A DNA stretch of 64,000 nt from Geomonas silvestris (GCF_014193515.1 NZ_BLXX01000003.1:310001-374000), one strand, 5' to 3'; positions 25,802 through 35,357 are shown, numbered from the stretch's first letter. The notes: generated from the sequence alone by a model not told the origin. Made by a program: numbers and translations.

Positions 25802-26866
25802 TCAGTGGCTCGTCGCGTTTACCTCGTGCAAAGATGCCTCGTGCACCGAGACCCGGTTCTTGCCGCTGCGCTTGGCGACGTAGAGCGCGTCGTCGGCTTC
25901 GCGCAACAGCTCGTCGACGCTCCCCTTGGGCTCGCGCCGGCAAGCGACGCCGAAGCTCCCGGTGACGGTGACGGTGAAGTCGGGGTAGACGAAACTGAAA
26001 TTGAGCCCGGCGATGCGGCTGCGGATGCGCTCGGCGACACCCGCGGCGTTGGTCGCCTCGGCGCCGGGGAGCAGCACGGCGAACTCTTCGCCGCCGTAGC
26101 GCGCCGCTAGGTCGGCACCGCGGCACTCTGCGCCGATCGCCTTGCCGACCGCCGTGATGACCTCGTCGCCGGCCGGGTGCCCGAAACGGTCGTTGATCGC
26201 CTTGAAATTGTCGATGTCGATCATCAGTACCGAAAGCGGACCCGCTCCGCGCCGCCCGGCCTCGATGGCCAACAGTTCGCGGAAGGCCCGCCGGTTGAAA
26301 AGACCGGTCATGCCGTCTCTGAGCGCGAGCTCGCGCAACCGTTTGTGGTCGCGCGTCTTGATGAGCGCGGCGCTGAGACATTCGGCGACACCGGTGAGAA
26401 AGGAACGCGAAAGCGGCTGGGCCGTCTCGGCCACCTGGAACAGGCGCAGCACTCCGGGGACGCCCGGCAGCCCGAAGCTCACCTCGGCCCCCCCGGAGGG
26501 GTTGCGGGAGGCGCCGCCTTGCACCTGTTCGGCGTGCAGGCGGTCGAGCACCAGGCATTGCAGTTCGGTTTTGCCTGCGCCGGTACGCTTGGGGACGAAG
26601 GCCAGGCAGTCGAGGTCGCTTTCCGGGGCAAAGGAGAAGATGGCAAGGCCGTACCCGAAGTGCTCCTGGAGCCTTGCCGCGGCCGTGGCGCAGACCTGGG
26701 CGGGGTCGAGGTGCGCGTAGACGGCGCGACAGAAGTCGACCGTGAAGCGGGCCTCGCGCAGTCGCTGCGGGAGCACGCCGCCTCTGCCGTGCGTCGCTTG
26801 CCCAGCGTGTACCGAACGCCGTTCTTGGCCCGGCTCGATACGCCCGACGGCCTTTACCACTCTCAT
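25802..26866 (-). CDS. Diguanylate cyclase (GGDEF domain)
   Basis: The C-terminal 170 residues form a GGDEF domain with active site YGGEEF and substrate motif DIDNFKAINDRFGHPAGD, predicting synthesis of c-di-GMP. The N-terminal half (ARLQEHFGYGLAIFSFAPES) is GAF-like or a divergent sensor and has no membrane segment, so the enzyme is likely cytosolic. Start at 26866 follows GGAGGGG. An RxxD inhibition site is present four residues plus spacer before the active site (RGADLAARYGGEEF), so product inhibition is possible. Confidence 0.9.
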   Translation of the reverse strand: MRVVKAVGRIEPGQERRSVHAGQATHGRGGVLPQRLREARFTVDFCRAVYAHLDPAQVCATAAARLQEHFGYGLAIFSFAPESDLDCLAFVPKRTGAGKTELQCLVLDRLHAEQVQGGASRNPSGGAEVSFGLPGVPGVLRLFQVAETAQPLSRSFLTGVAECLSAALIKTRDHKRLRELALRDGMTGLFNRRAFRELLAIEAGRRGAGPLSVLMIDIDNFKAINDRFGHPAGDEVITAVGKAIGAECRGADLAARYGGEEFAVLLPGAEATNAAGVAERIRSRIAGLNFSFVYPDFTVTVTGSFGVACRREPKGSVDELLREADDALYVAKRSGKNRVSVHEASLHEVNATSH

Positions 26867-27002
26867 CCACTCCCCTCCTGGGCACGAAACCCGGCAAACA
26901 AATGCAAACAGCCAGACCTGACGCAAAGACGCGCCCTGCGCCCTAGTTGTTTAGGGAACTTATCGGCAGATCATGAGGAAAGTTGACAGAAAAATAGGGA
27001 GG

Positions 27003-27030
27003 GGCCGGGCAGAAATATTCCTGCCCGGCC
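27003..27030. terminator. Strong hairpin terminator between the cyclase and response regulator genes
   Basis: GGCCGGGCAG / CTGCCCGGCC, 10-bp perfect stem with eight-base loop, followed by TTTT on the + strand. Downstream of the reverse-strand gene at 27057, where its U-run is poorer. Confidence 0.65.
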
Positions 27031-27056
27031 TTTTGGGGAAGCTGTCTGACTGCGGC

Positions 27057-27707
27057 CTACCAGAGCGAGGTGAGACCTTCGCGAACCGCATACTTGGTGA
27101 GAGCCGCTATGCTGTTCACGTTGAGCTTCTTCATGATGTTGAGACGGTGGGTCTCCACGGTCTTCACCGAGATGTTCAGGGTGAAGGCGATGTCCTTGGT
27201 GTTGCGGCCGTCGGCGGTGTGCCTGAGCACGTCCTGCTCGCGCTTGGAGAGCACCACGAAGTTCCCCAGGGCGTCCTGGGTGTTCTTCTGGGTGTACATG
27301 TTGATCAAGAGATCGGTGATCCGCGGGTCGAGGTAGGACTTCCCGGCGGCAACCGCCCGGATCCCCTTCTCCAGTTCGGCGATCACGCACTCCTTGCCGA
27401 GGTACCCCTTGGCCCCAGCCTTGAGGGCTGCGGTCACGTTGGCCCGCTCCTGGCTGGAGGAGAGGATCAGCACGTTGGTGCTCGGGAGGTCCGCGAGGAT
27501 GCGCTGGGTCGCCTCGATACCGTTGAGAACCGGCATGACCAGATCCATGACGATGACCTCGGGCCGCGCCTCGCTCGCCTTCTCGATGGCCTCGCGGCCG
27601 TCAGAGGCTTCGGCTACCACTTCGATGTCCGGGGAGTTCTTGAGCAGGGCCTTGAGCCCCTCGCGCAGGATCCGGTGATCGTCGACCAGCATAACTTTGA
27701 TGCTCAT
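27057..27707 (-). CDS. NarL/FixJ-type response regulator
   Basis: The 216-residue product has an N-terminal receiver domain (acidic pocket DDH, phospho-acceptor in VIVMDLVMP, conserved lysine in GYLGKE) and a C-terminal LuxR-type helix-turn-helix (LSKREQDVLRHTADGRNTKD). It binds DNA when phosphorylated. Start follows AGGAGGG. It directly follows the hybrid kinase gene (89-base gap) in the same direction and is the obvious partner. Similar in layout to the regulator at 30409. Confidence 0.93.
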   Translation of the reverse strand: MSIKVMLVDDHRILREGLKALLKNSPDIEVVAEASDGREAIEKASEARPEVIVMDLVMPVLNGIEATQRILADLPSTNVLILSSSQERANVTAALKAGAKGYLGKECVIAELEKGIRAVAAGKSYLDPRITDLLINMYTQKNTQDALGNFVVLSKREQDVLRHTADGRNTKDIAFTLNISVKTVETHRLNIMKKLNVNSIAALTKYAVREGLTSLW

Positions 27708-27796
27708 GTTGCCCTCCTACTTGGCTTAAACTGGAATCGCGCGGGATAGCCGGCTTGCCGCCCGCGCGCTGCATCTGCATCCGAAGAACCTTTCAA

Positions 27797-30115
27797 TCAG
27801 GCGGTTCCCATGGCCCGGCACAACTCGTCCGACAACTGTTTCAGGTTGTAAGGCTTGGCCACCAAGCCGTTCACCCGCATCTCGCGTTTCTCGTCCAAAA
27901 AGGGGTCGGCCGTGTAGCCGCTGGAAATGATGAGCACGGCGTCGCTGTCCATGGAGCGGATCCGGTAGGCCGCCTCCTTCCCCCCCATCCCGCCGGGGAC
28001 CGTCATGTCCAGGATCACCGCGGCGAAGGGGTCGCTCTCCAGGTTCTGCCGGTAGAGATCGACCGCCTGGGCGCCGTCGCAGCAGGTCGTGGTCCGGTAG
28101 CCGAGCCGGTTCAGCATCTGGGAGGCGAGGTTGCGGATCATCTCCTCGTCGTCCATGACCAGGATCGCCTGCCCCTGCGCGGCACAGCGTGCCGGTGGCG
28201 GCTCAGGCTCGACCCTTGGCTCGGCGAGCGCCTGCTCGCTCTGGCTTGCCGCCGGCAAAAGGAGCTCGAAGCTGGTTCCCGATCCGGGGGTGGACCAGAC
28301 GCTGATGGCACCCTCGTGGCGCTTGACGATCGAGAACACCGACGCGAGACCCAGCCCCGACCCCTTGGGCTTGGTGGTGAAGTAGGGGTCGAAGATCTTG
28401 GCGAGCAGCTCGGAGGGGATGCCGCACCCCTCGTCGGCTATCACGATCTTCAGGTAGCGCCCCGGGACCAGTCCGCGACCGTAACCCGCGTCGATCACCT
28501 GGTTTGCCGCCGAAAGGGTGAGGGTGCCGCCGCTCGGCATCGCCTGCACCGCGTTGAGGATCAGGTTGTTGAGCGCCTGGTGGATCTGCCCGGGATCCGC
28601 ATTGAGCTGCCAGAGGTCCTCGGGGAGCTTGAGCTCCGCCTTGCAGTTGCCGCCGCTTAAGAAAAGCGAGGCCGCCTCGCAGATGAGGGCCTGGGTGCAG
28701 ACGCTTTTGCGGACCGGCTCGCCGCCGCGTGCGAAGGTGAGCAGCTGCCGGGTCAGCGCCGTGGCTTTCGCCACCGCCTTTTCGCTGTCCTCCAGGCGCG
28801 CATCCAGAGGGCTCTCCTTGTCCAGCTGCAGGCGGGCCAGCGAGATGTTGCCGGTGATCGCCATCAGGATGTTGTTGAAGTCGTGGGCGATCCCGCCGGC
28901 CAGCACCCCGAGAGACTCCAGGCGCTCGATTTTCTCGCGCTCCATCTGCAGCTTTCTGCGTTCGCTCACGTCGAGGTAGAGCGCCGCAACCTGTCCCTTC
29001 TCCGGAGAGTACACTTGCACCTCGTAGTAGCGGTCCGATCCCTGGGAACAGTGCTCCAGGCGTGCCGGCTGCCCGGTGATGGCCACGGAGGCCAGGCAGT
29101 TGAGCCAGCGCTCCTCCAGATCCGGGAACACGAGGCTCAACTGTTTGCCGATCAGCTGTTCGCGGCGCAACCCGGTAAGCCGTTCGAAGGCCGGGTTCAC
29201 CTCGAGGAAGCGGTAGTCGATGCCGTCGGGGCCTATCACCCCCTCGAGCAGCGAGAACCCCTCCTGCAGCGAGCTGAACAGGCCGCGGTAGCGGCTCTCG
29301 CTCAAAAGCAACTGCTCGGTCGCCTGCACCCGTGCCGTGATGTCGAGGTTGGCGCCGATGAAGCGGGGCTCCCCTTCGGCGTCCCGGTACACCTTCCCCT
29401 GGGAGGAGACCCAGTGGATGGAGCCGTCGGGCCAGACCACCCGGAACTCCTGGTGGTAGTCTCCGCCGGAAGTCTCGCCGGCCCGCTGTACCGCGAGGTC
29501 GACCCGGTTGCGGTCCTCGGGATGGATCCGGCCCAGCACGTTGCGGTACTCGACCTGCACCCCTTCCAGCCCGAACATGACCTGGCTGCGCTCGTCCCAG
29601 GTAACCTGGCCGGTCCCGGGGCGGTAATCCCAGGTGCCCAGAGCCGCCGCGTCGAGCGCGAGGCGGAGCTGTTCACGGCTTTGCAAAAGCGCCACGTTCT
29701 GCGCCTTGAGCTGGTGCTCCAGCTCGATACGCTCGAGGGAGTCGTCCACCGCCTCGAACAGGAGTTCCTTGGCTACCGGTTTCACCAGGTACCGGCTGAC
29801 GTTCAGGTTCAGGCAGTCCAAAAGCAGCCGGGATTCCAGGTGGGCGGTGATGATGATCACCCGCGTCTCCGGGGCGAGGCTGCGCAGCTTTTGTACCATC
29901 TCGATGCCGCTCATGCCGGGCATCTGGATGTCGGACATGACGATCTGCGGTCGCAACTGCCGGAACAGCTGAAGCCCCTGCGCCCCGTTCGTTGCCGCCA
30001 CCAGGTTCAGCTCAGGGTAACGCCTGGCGAGGGCGGTCTGCAAGGCCTCGAGGGCATCGGTGTCGTCCTCGACGATCAGCATCGTGTAGTTTGGGGCGAG
30101 TCGGTCTGCTGCCAC
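27797..30115 (-). CDS. Hybrid sensor histidine kinase (REC-PAS-PAS-HisKA-HATPase-REC)
   Basis: The 772-residue protein is soluble, with no membrane segment. Domains in order: receiver (residues 12-130, VIVEDD-type start LIVEDDTDAL, DIQMPG acceptor), a PAS/PAC pair (about 140-290, ending FIGANLDITARV), a second PAS (300-410), HisKA with phospho-acceptor H in GGIAHDFNNIL, HATPase (GCGIPSELLAKIFDPYFTTK, GSGLGLASV), and a C-terminal receiver (DDEEMIRNL, ILDMTVPGGMGG). GTG start at 30115 with GGAGAG. Flanked by two NarL-type regulators, so it likely feeds a phosphorelay. Confidence 0.92.
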   Translation of the reverse strand: MAADRLAPNYTMLIVEDDTDALEALQTALARRYPELNLVAATNGAQGLQLFRQLRPQIVMSDIQMPGMSGIEMVQKLRSLAPETRVIIITAHLESRLLLDCLNLNVSRYLVKPVAKELLFEAVDDSLERIELEHQLKAQNVALLQSREQLRLALDAAALGTWDYRPGTGQVTWDERSQVMFGLEGVQVEYRNVLGRIHPEDRNRVDLAVQRAGETSGGDYHQEFRVVWPDGSIHWVSSQGKVYRDAEGEPRFIGANLDITARVQATEQLLLSESRYRGLFSSLQEGFSLLEGVIGPDGIDYRFLEVNPAFERLTGLRREQLIGKQLSLVFPDLEERWLNCLASVAITGQPARLEHCSQGSDRYYEVQVYSPEKGQVAALYLDVSERRKLQMEREKIERLESLGVLAGGIAHDFNNILMAITGNISLARLQLDKESPLDARLEDSEKAVAKATALTRQLLTFARGGEPVRKSVCTQALICEAASLFLSGGNCKAELKLPEDLWQLNADPGQIHQALNNLILNAVQAMPSGGTLTLSAANQVIDAGYGRGLVPGRYLKIVIADEGCGIPSELLAKIFDPYFTTKPKGSGLGLASVFSIVKRHEGAISVWSTPGSGTSFELLLPAASQSEQALAEPRVEPEPPPARCAAQGQAILVMDDEEMIRNLASQMLNRLGYRTTTCCDGAQAVDLYRQNLESDPFAAVILDMTVPGGMGGKEAAYRIRSMDSDAVLIISSGYTADPFLDEKREMRVNGLVAKPYNLKQLSDELCRAMGTA

Positions 30116-30408
30116 GTACGGTTCTCTCCGACGGTTTGATGCACTGCCCGGTTGGTGCTGGCGAAGTAGCGGCTAACGCCCGACTGGCTGTCCCGGGGGG
30201 ATCTCCACTGCCGGCGCCCTGAGGGGGCCTCGGGGAATGCGGAAGCCATCTGTGCAGCTCCAGCTGTCGGACTAACCTGCACCTCAGGTGCGCCCGGAGC
30301 CTGCTAGTGTCTCAGAACTAACAGATTATTAGCACCCCTGTCTGTCAGGAGTTCTCAACAGTGTGCAGCTAAATGGCTACTTTTTTGCGGATAAGGGGGG
30401 AAGTGCTG

Positions 30409-31056
30409 TCACCGGGCGGGGGTTATGCCGTGTTGGAGGGCGAAGCTTACCAGCGAGGGGATGTTGTGCACCCCTAATTTCTGCATCAGGCGGGAGCGGT
30501 AGGTGTCTACGCTTTTGGAGGATAGGGCGAGTAGAACGGCGATTTCGGAGCTGGACTTCCCCTCCACCACGAGTTGGAAGATTTCCAGTTCGCGGCGGCT
30601 GAGACTTTCCAGGGGGCTCTTGTGGGAATTCTGCTGATGTTGGCCCTGTCCCTCGAGCGGGTTCACCACACCGGCGCCGAAATACTGTCGGCCGCGCATC
30701 ACGGTGCTCACCGCGGTCACCACCTCTTCGCCCGCCGATTCCTTGAGCAGGTAGCCCCGGGCCCCGGAGCGCAGCGCCCGGTAGCAGTGCTCGCTCGAGT
30801 TGTACATGGAGAGGACCAGGACCTTCACTTCGGGGAGTTGCTCGCAGATAAGCCGCGTGGCCTCGATGCCGTTTAACTCCGGCATGGCGATGTCCATGAT
30901 CACCACGTCGGGCGCGAGCTCGATCGTCTTGGCGACGGCCTCCCGACCGGTCATCGCGCTGCCGACCACGGTGAAACCTTCGCGGGCCTCCAGGTTCATC
31001 CTGAGTCCGTCGCGCACCAGGGCATGGTCATCGGCAATGAGAATCCGTACGGTCAT
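30409..31056 (-). CDS. NarL/FixJ-type response regulator
   Basis: The 215-residue product has a receiver domain (ILIADDHALVRDGL, VVIMDIAMPELNG, GYLLKES) and a LuxR-type helix-turn-helix (LSRREIFQ-type text LSRRELEIFQLVVEGKSSSE). Start follows GAGGAG. It lies upstream of the hybrid kinase, separated by 293 bases in which I see no gene. It may be a second output of that kinase or be paired with a kinase elsewhere. Confidence 0.93.
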   Translation of the reverse strand: MTVRILIADDHALVRDGLRMNLEAREGFTVVGSAMTGREAVAKTIELAPDVVIMDIAMPELNGIEATRLICEQLPEVKVLVLSMYNSSEHCYRALRSGARGYLLKESAGEEVVTAVSTVMRGRQYFGAGVVNPLEGQGQHQQNSHKSPLESLSRRELEIFQLVVEGKSSSEIAVLLALSSKSVDTYRSRLMQKLGVHNIPSLVSFALQHGITPAR

Positions 31057-31234
31057 TGCTTTCGGTAACTCCTCGAAAAGATCTGGGGGGAGCGGACCCC
31101 TCTGGAGAGTATCGGCGAACCCGTTAGGAAGCTGAAGTTCCAGCGGGTTCGCCGATCATACACGAAAAATGCCGGGTCGGTAACACAAATGTAAGGTTTG
31201 CAGGCTTTTCCGCTCGCCTCCCTCCCGGAGGGTG

Positions 31235-32119
31235 TCAGCGCTTCAGGTAGCTGCGGATCCCGGTCTCGAAACTCTGCGGCGCGAAGCCGAAGGTGGCGCT
31301 CCAGCTGCCGTCGCAGGTGTTCCCCTTAACCAGCATCTCCAGCTGGTCCGAGGTGAGCGGGAAGAAGGGGAGCCGCTGCAGTACCGGCACCACCAGGCGC
31401 ATCAGGGCGAGCGGGTTTCTCACCTTGAAGACCCCTTTCATCCCGAGCGTGCGGGCGATGGTGTCCAAAAGCTCGTTGTAGCTCAGGCGGTCCGGTCCGC
31501 ACAGCGCGTAGGTCGCGCCGATCGTCTCCGGGAGCTCGAGGGCGCCGGCGAAGCAGCGGGCCACGTCGTCGGCGGCGATCGGCTGCAACTGGTAGTTGCC
31601 GTCGCCGATCACCGGCATGGCGGGGAGGGCCTTGATCATGCCGGCGAGCATGTTGACGAAATCGTCCTTGGGGCCGAAGACCACCGAGGGGCGGAAGATG
31701 GTCCAGTCCAGAGCCGAGGCGCGCACCTCCTCTTCGGCCCGGTACTTGGTCTCAAAGTAGCCGGTGCGGGCCTCGGGTCCGGTTCCCAGCGCGGACATCT
31801 GCAGGAAGCGGCGCACCCCGCCTTCGCGGCTGGCGCTCAAAAGGTTGCGGGTCGCCTCGACGTGGAGCCGCTCGAAGGTGGTGCCGCGTCCGGGGAACTC
31901 GCGGATGATGCCGATCAGGTTGACGGTGGCGTCGCAGCCGCGGGCCGCAGCGGCGACGCTGGCGGGGACGGTGGCGTCGCCTTCCACCTGCTCGCAGCCG
32001 GGTTCCGTCACCCCGCTTCTGCGGTGCACCAAGAGGCGCACGCTGTGCCCGCGGGAGACCAGCTCCCGGCGCAGATGTCCCCCCACGAAACCGGTCCCGC
32101 CAGCCAGAAATATCCTCAT
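31235..32119 (-). CDS. NAD(P)-binding epimerase-like protein (NDUFA9-like atypical SDR)
   Basis: The 294-residue product starts MRIFLAGGTGFVGGHLRREL, a GGTGFVG Rossmann motif of atypical short-chain dehydrogenases related to the NDUFA9 complex I subunit and nucleotide-sugar epimerases. The YxxxK active site is seen as YFETKYRAEE. Start at 32119 follows AAGGAGG. No pathway partner adjoins it; many such proteins in bacteria have quinone or lipid-related roles but the substrate cannot be read from sequence. Confidence 0.85.
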   Translation of the reverse strand: MRIFLAGGTGFVGGHLRRELVSRGHSVRLLVHRRSGVTEPGCEQVEGDATVPASVAAAARGCDATVNLIGIIREFPGRGTTFERLHVEATRNLLSASREGGVRRFLQMSALGTGPEARTGYFETKYRAEEEVRASALDWTIFRPSVVFGPKDDFVNMLAGMIKALPAMPVIGDGNYQLQPIAADDVARCFAGALELPETIGATYALCGPDRLSYNELLDTIARTLGMKGVFKVRNPLALMRLVVPVLQRLPFFPLTSDQLEMLVKGNTCDGSWSATFGFAPQSFETGIRSYLKR

Positions 32120-32273
32120 ACTGCCTCCTTGTCGGTGCTGCCGCAAGGCAACAGTCTACCAGCGGGGCAGGAATTCGCCAGCGGCACTCTGTCATTTGTA
32201 TACAAAGTGCCTTGTGCTTGGCTGCGTACTGTGTTAAAAAAGGCTGCTAATAAACAGCTAGAGGAGAACCTCC

Positions 32274-32756
32274 ATGGCCGAGATAGAGCAGGGTGACGTT
32301 TGTTACACATTCGAAGCGGCAATTGAGATGGCTGCCCAGATGGAAAACGAGGGGTTCAGAAGCTACCTCGCCGCGCTGCGCCTGGTGAAGGACAAGGCTG
32401 CCCGCGAGATCTTCAAGGATGCGGCGCTGGACGAGCTGGAGCACAAGCACCAGTTGGAGAAGTGGCTGGTCGAGGGGCAGATGAAGGGGGGAGGCGAGCT
32501 GCAGAAGCCGGTCCCCACCATGAACCTGGACTACGTCTTGGCCAAGCGCGAGCTGCGTCCGGACTCCGACGCCCGCGAGGCCCTCGCCTACGCCATCCAC
32601 CTGGAGAAGGGCTCCATCGAGTTCTACCAGAAGATGTCCCGCGGCTGCGAGGGTGCCCCGATGGCCGCGCTCTTCAAGCAGATGCTGGCTGACGAGACCC
32701 GTCACCTGCAGTCGCTGGAAGATCTCTACGAGTGCCACTTCATGGCGGAGAACTAG
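32274..32756 (+). CDS. Ferritin-like diiron (rubrerythrin-type) protein
   Basis: The 160-residue protein is a four-helix bundle with two iron-binding halves: EAAIEMAAQMENEGFRSY and DELEHKHQLE, then AIHLEKGSIEFYQKMS and LADETRHLQSLE. The spacing of Glu and ExxH pairs is that of rubrerythrin/erythrin proteins, which handle peroxide or iron in anaerobes. It lacks the rubredoxin domain. GGAG precedes the start, and two terminators follow. Confidence 0.9.
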   Translation: MAEIEQGDVCYTFEAAIEMAAQMENEGFRSYLAALRLVKDKAAREIFKDAALDELEHKHQLEKWLVEGQMKGGGELQKPVPTMNLDYVLAKRELRPDSDAREALAYAIHLEKGSIEFYQKMSRGCEGAPMAALFKQMLADETRHLQSLEDLYECHFMAEN

Positions 32757-32820
32757 AGCCCCCCGGATCAAACAGCGTCGTTTGGGCTTCCAGGCCCGGC
32801 TTTGCCCGGGCCGCAAGGGT

Positions 32821-32853
32821 GCCCCCTGCGCAGTGTCGCACAGGGGGCTTTTG
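32821..32853 (+). terminator. Intrinsic terminator of the ferritin-like gene
   Basis: GCCCCCTG / CAGGGGGC with a 13-base loop, then TTTT. Confidence 0.7.
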
Positions 32854-32872
32854 CCTTGGCGAGGCAACCGAT

Positions 32873-32916
32873 AAAAAAGCCCCACCCCGGAGCGGAATCC
32901 GGCGGTGGGGCTTTTT
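32873..32916. terminator. Bidirectional terminator between convergent genes
   Basis: AAAAAAGCCCCACC ... GGTGGGGCTTTTT; A-run and T-run on both sides of the stem, between the ferritin-like gene (+) and the FKBP gene (-). Confidence 0.8.
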
Positions 32917-32940
32917 CAGTTCTGTCTGGTGGCTCTAGCT

Positions 32941-33393
32941 CTAGACGATTTCGACGAGCTTGATGTCGAAGTTCAGTGCCTGGCCGGCCAGCGGATGGTT
33001 GGCGTCGATGGTGATCGTGGTGTCGTCCATGTCGGTGATCAGCACCTGGAACACCTGGCCGTCCTCCTGGGTCACTTCGAGCTGCTGCCCGAGTTCCGGC
33101 TTGAGTTCCGCCGGGAGTTCGCTGCGCGGCACCTGGGCCACCATCTCCTCGATCCGCTCACCGTAGGCCTCGTCGACCGGGATGTGGATCGTCTTGGCCT
33201 CGCCGACCTCGAGCCCGACTACCCCATTTTCAAAACCGGGGATCACCTCGCCGCCGCCGATGGTGAATTCCATCGGGCCGTGGCTGCAGCCGCAATCGTC
33301 CTCCGAGCACTCGGAGGAGTCGAATACGGTGCCGTCATCGAGCCTGCCGGTATAATGAACCTTTACGCGGTCCCCTTCTTTAGCCTTTGCCAT
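32941..33393 (-). CDS. FKBP-type (SlyD-like) peptidyl-prolyl isomerase
   Basis: The protein catalyses cis-trans proline isomerisation and chaperones folding. The start at 33393 (MAKAKEGDRVKVHYTGRLDD) follows GAGGTGG; upstream codons are not homologous. The 150-residue product has the FKBP core interrupted by a flap (PVDEAYGERIEEMVAQVPRS) typical of SlyD. Just after FDSS there is a metal-site-like insert CSEDDCGCSHG that ordinary SlyD lacks at this place; SlyD usually has its His/Cys metal site in the C-terminal tail, absent here. Confidence 0.9.
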   Translation of the reverse strand: MAKAKEGDRVKVHYTGRLDDGTVFDSSECSEDDCGCSHGPMEFTIGGGEVIPGFENGVVGLEVGEAKTIHIPVDEAYGERIEEMVAQVPRSELPAELKPELGQQLEVTQEDGQVFQVLITDMDDTTITIDANHPLAGQALNFDIKLVEIV

Positions 33394-33587
33394 TGTGCAC
33401 CACCTCATTTTATGTTTGGTTGCTAATTTTGACGAGAATACCAGATTGCCCGGCAGGTTGCCATAGCTAAAGTTGGCCTTGCCCGCCGTCCTCCACACCC
33501 TACTTTACCCGATCCCGAGGTTCAGGGGAAAGCACAATCACTTCACTTACGCCAGGCGACATGGTATGTATCGGGGAGGAGGTCGTC

Positions 33588-34109
33588 ATGGAAACCAGAA
33601 ACCATTCCACCGTGTTCAACGGTATCGTGGTGGACATAGAGCAGATGGAGGTACTGATCGGCAAGCAGGGGTGGTACACCTACCAGATCGTGCGCCATCC
33701 GGGAGGGGCGGCCGTGTTGCCGCTGCACGAGGACGGCAGCGTGACGCTGATCAGGCAGCTGCGCCCGGCGGTGGGCGAATTTTTGCTGGAACTCCCGGCG
33801 GGGCGGCTCGCGCCGGGTGAAGATCCCATGCTTGCCGCGGGGCGGGAACTCGTCGAGGAGACCGGGCTGAGCGCCGCGGGGCTTGAGTCGCTCGGCGTAC
33901 TGCACTCCTCTCCCGGCGTCTTCGACGAGGTGATCCACCTCTACCTCGCCACCGGCCTCACCCAGGGGGAAGCACGGCCCGAGGACTACGAGGAGATATC
34001 CTGCGTCCGGCTGCCGCTCGCCGAGGCGCTCAAGATGGCCGAGGAGGGAACGATCACCGACGGCAAGACGATCGCCGCGCTTTTGCGCGCACGGAGGTGC
34101 CTGCCATGA
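33588..34109 (+). CDS. Nudix hydrolase (ADP-ribose pyrophosphatase-like)
   Basis: The 173-residue product has the Nudix box GRLAPGEDPMLAAGRELVEE followed by TGL, binding Mg2+ and hydrolysing a nucleoside diphosphate linked to another group. The text before it (LIRQLRPAVGEFLLELPAG) is that of ADP-ribose pyrophosphatases. Start at 33588 follows AGGAGGT. Its stop overlaps the pseudouridine synthase start by four bases, so they are coupled. Confidence 0.92.
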   Translation: METRNHSTVFNGIVVDIEQMEVLIGKQGWYTYQIVRHPGGAAVLPLHEDGSVTLIRQLRPAVGEFLLELPAGRLAPGEDPMLAAGRELVEETGLSAAGLESLGVLHSSPGVFDEVIHLYLATGLTQGEARPEDYEEISCVRLPLAEALKMAEEGTITDGKTIAALLRARRCLP

Positions 34110-34996
34110 TACTGGTGGCACGGGTGGGCGCGGAACAGGCGGGGCTTCGCTTGGACGACGGGGTGAAGCAGTTCTTCCCGCAGTACTCCAAGGGGGAGAT
34201 CAGGCGGGTGATCGACTGGGGGGGGTGCAGCATCGGGCAGCTCACGGTGCGGGTCGCCTCGCGGACCCTCAAGGAGGGGGACGAGATCGCCTTCGGGGTC
34301 ATGGAGCCGGAACGCTGCATCGAGCTGGTCTACCAGAAGGGGGATCTCCTCTACGAGGACAAGGACTTTCTCGCGGTGCACAAGGCGGCCGGCTTCAACA
34401 GCCAGCGGACCCCCTACCAGCTGAAGGGGACCGTCGAGTACGCCGTGGAGATGTACCTGAAGGGCATCGGGCTCAAGGAGCCGGCGCGGGTGGTGCACCG
34501 CCTGGACCGCGGCACCAGCGGCGTGATGTTCTTTCCCAAGAACAAGCAGGCGGCGACCCTCATCTCGCGGCTCCTTAAAGAGGGGAAGGTGCAAAAGACC
34601 TACTGGGCGCTCGTTTCGGGCTCGCCGGACCTCGCCCAGTGGAAGGTCGACGCCCCCATCGACAAGCTGAGCAAGTTCCGCTACGGCGTCTCCCAGTCCG
34701 GCCGGCTGGCCTGCACCGTCTTCACGGTCCTCGCCGAAGCTGGAGGGGTCACGGCGCTGGAGGCGAAGCCGCTTACCGGGCGGACCCACCAGATCCGGGT
34801 GCATTTAAAGCACAGCGGCTTCCCGATCATCGGCGACGAGAGCTACGGCGGCATTCCCGCTCCCCGGATGATGCTGCACTGCCGCAGCATGCGCTTCACC
34901 GGCCCCAGGGGGAAGGTGATCGAAGCGGTCGCCCCCATCGACACCGAGTTTGCGGCGCTGGCGCCCGAACTGGAGCGGCTGGTTTCCCCGGCCTGA
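34106..34996 (+). CDS. RNA pseudouridine synthase, RluA/RluD family
   Basis: The enzyme isomerises uridine to pseudouridine in rRNA or tRNA. The 296-residue product has an N-terminal S4-like region (LRLDDGVKQFFPQYSKGEIR) and the catalytic motif HRLDRGTSGVMFFPKN with the essential aspartate, then RTHQIRVHLKHSGFPIIGD. The ATG at 34106 lies inside the Nudix stop (ATGA) and has GGAGGTGCC upstream. The exact RNA target cannot be told. Confidence 0.92.
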   Translation: MILVARVGAEQAGLRLDDGVKQFFPQYSKGEIRRVIDWGGCSIGQLTVRVASRTLKEGDEIAFGVMEPERCIELVYQKGDLLYEDKDFLAVHKAAGFNSQRTPYQLKGTVEYAVEMYLKGIGLKEPARVVHRLDRGTSGVMFFPKNKQAATLISRLLKEGKVQKTYWALVSGSPDLAQWKVDAPIDKLSKFRYGVSQSGRLACTVFTVLAEAGGVTALEAKPLTGRTHQIRVHLKHSGFPIIGDESYGGIPAPRMMLHCRSMRFTGPRGKVIEAVAPIDTEFAALAPELERLVSPA

Positions 34997-35045
34997 CCCT
35001 GTCACGAGTGGTCATTCAGGGGATTTCGGGGAACCTTCCAAGCAG

Positions 35046-35154
35046 GTCCCCTCTCCCCCTGCGGGAGGGACAGGGTGAGGGGGAAGGCGCCACCTCGGCG
35101 CAGCTGGCAGCTTCACCCACCCCCCGGCCCCCTCCCGTCGAGGGAGGGGGAGAT
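35046..35154. repeat. REP-like palindromic element, copy A
   Basis: Two palindromic G/C blocks (CCCTCTCCCCCTGCGGGAGGG and CCCCCTCCCGTCGAGGGAGGGG) are separated by about 45 bases. Nearly the same sequence occurs at 40856-40949. The rest of 34997-35357 holds nothing recognisable. Confidence 0.7.
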
Positions 35155-35357
35155 GTGGTACCCGAAAATCCCGGAAATCCTTCCGAACCTGGCGCGGGCT
35201 GCAAAGGCCTGGGCGCTCAGTTTTGATGGCAGTGGGCCAGGCGGAGAATACCCGCACGTTTTGTGCGGAAAACTTTGACTATCGCACCGGATTGTCGTAC
35301 ATGTACTGTCACAGAACCGGAATTAACTGTCGTAGCATCTAGCTGCAGGAGGGTCTT

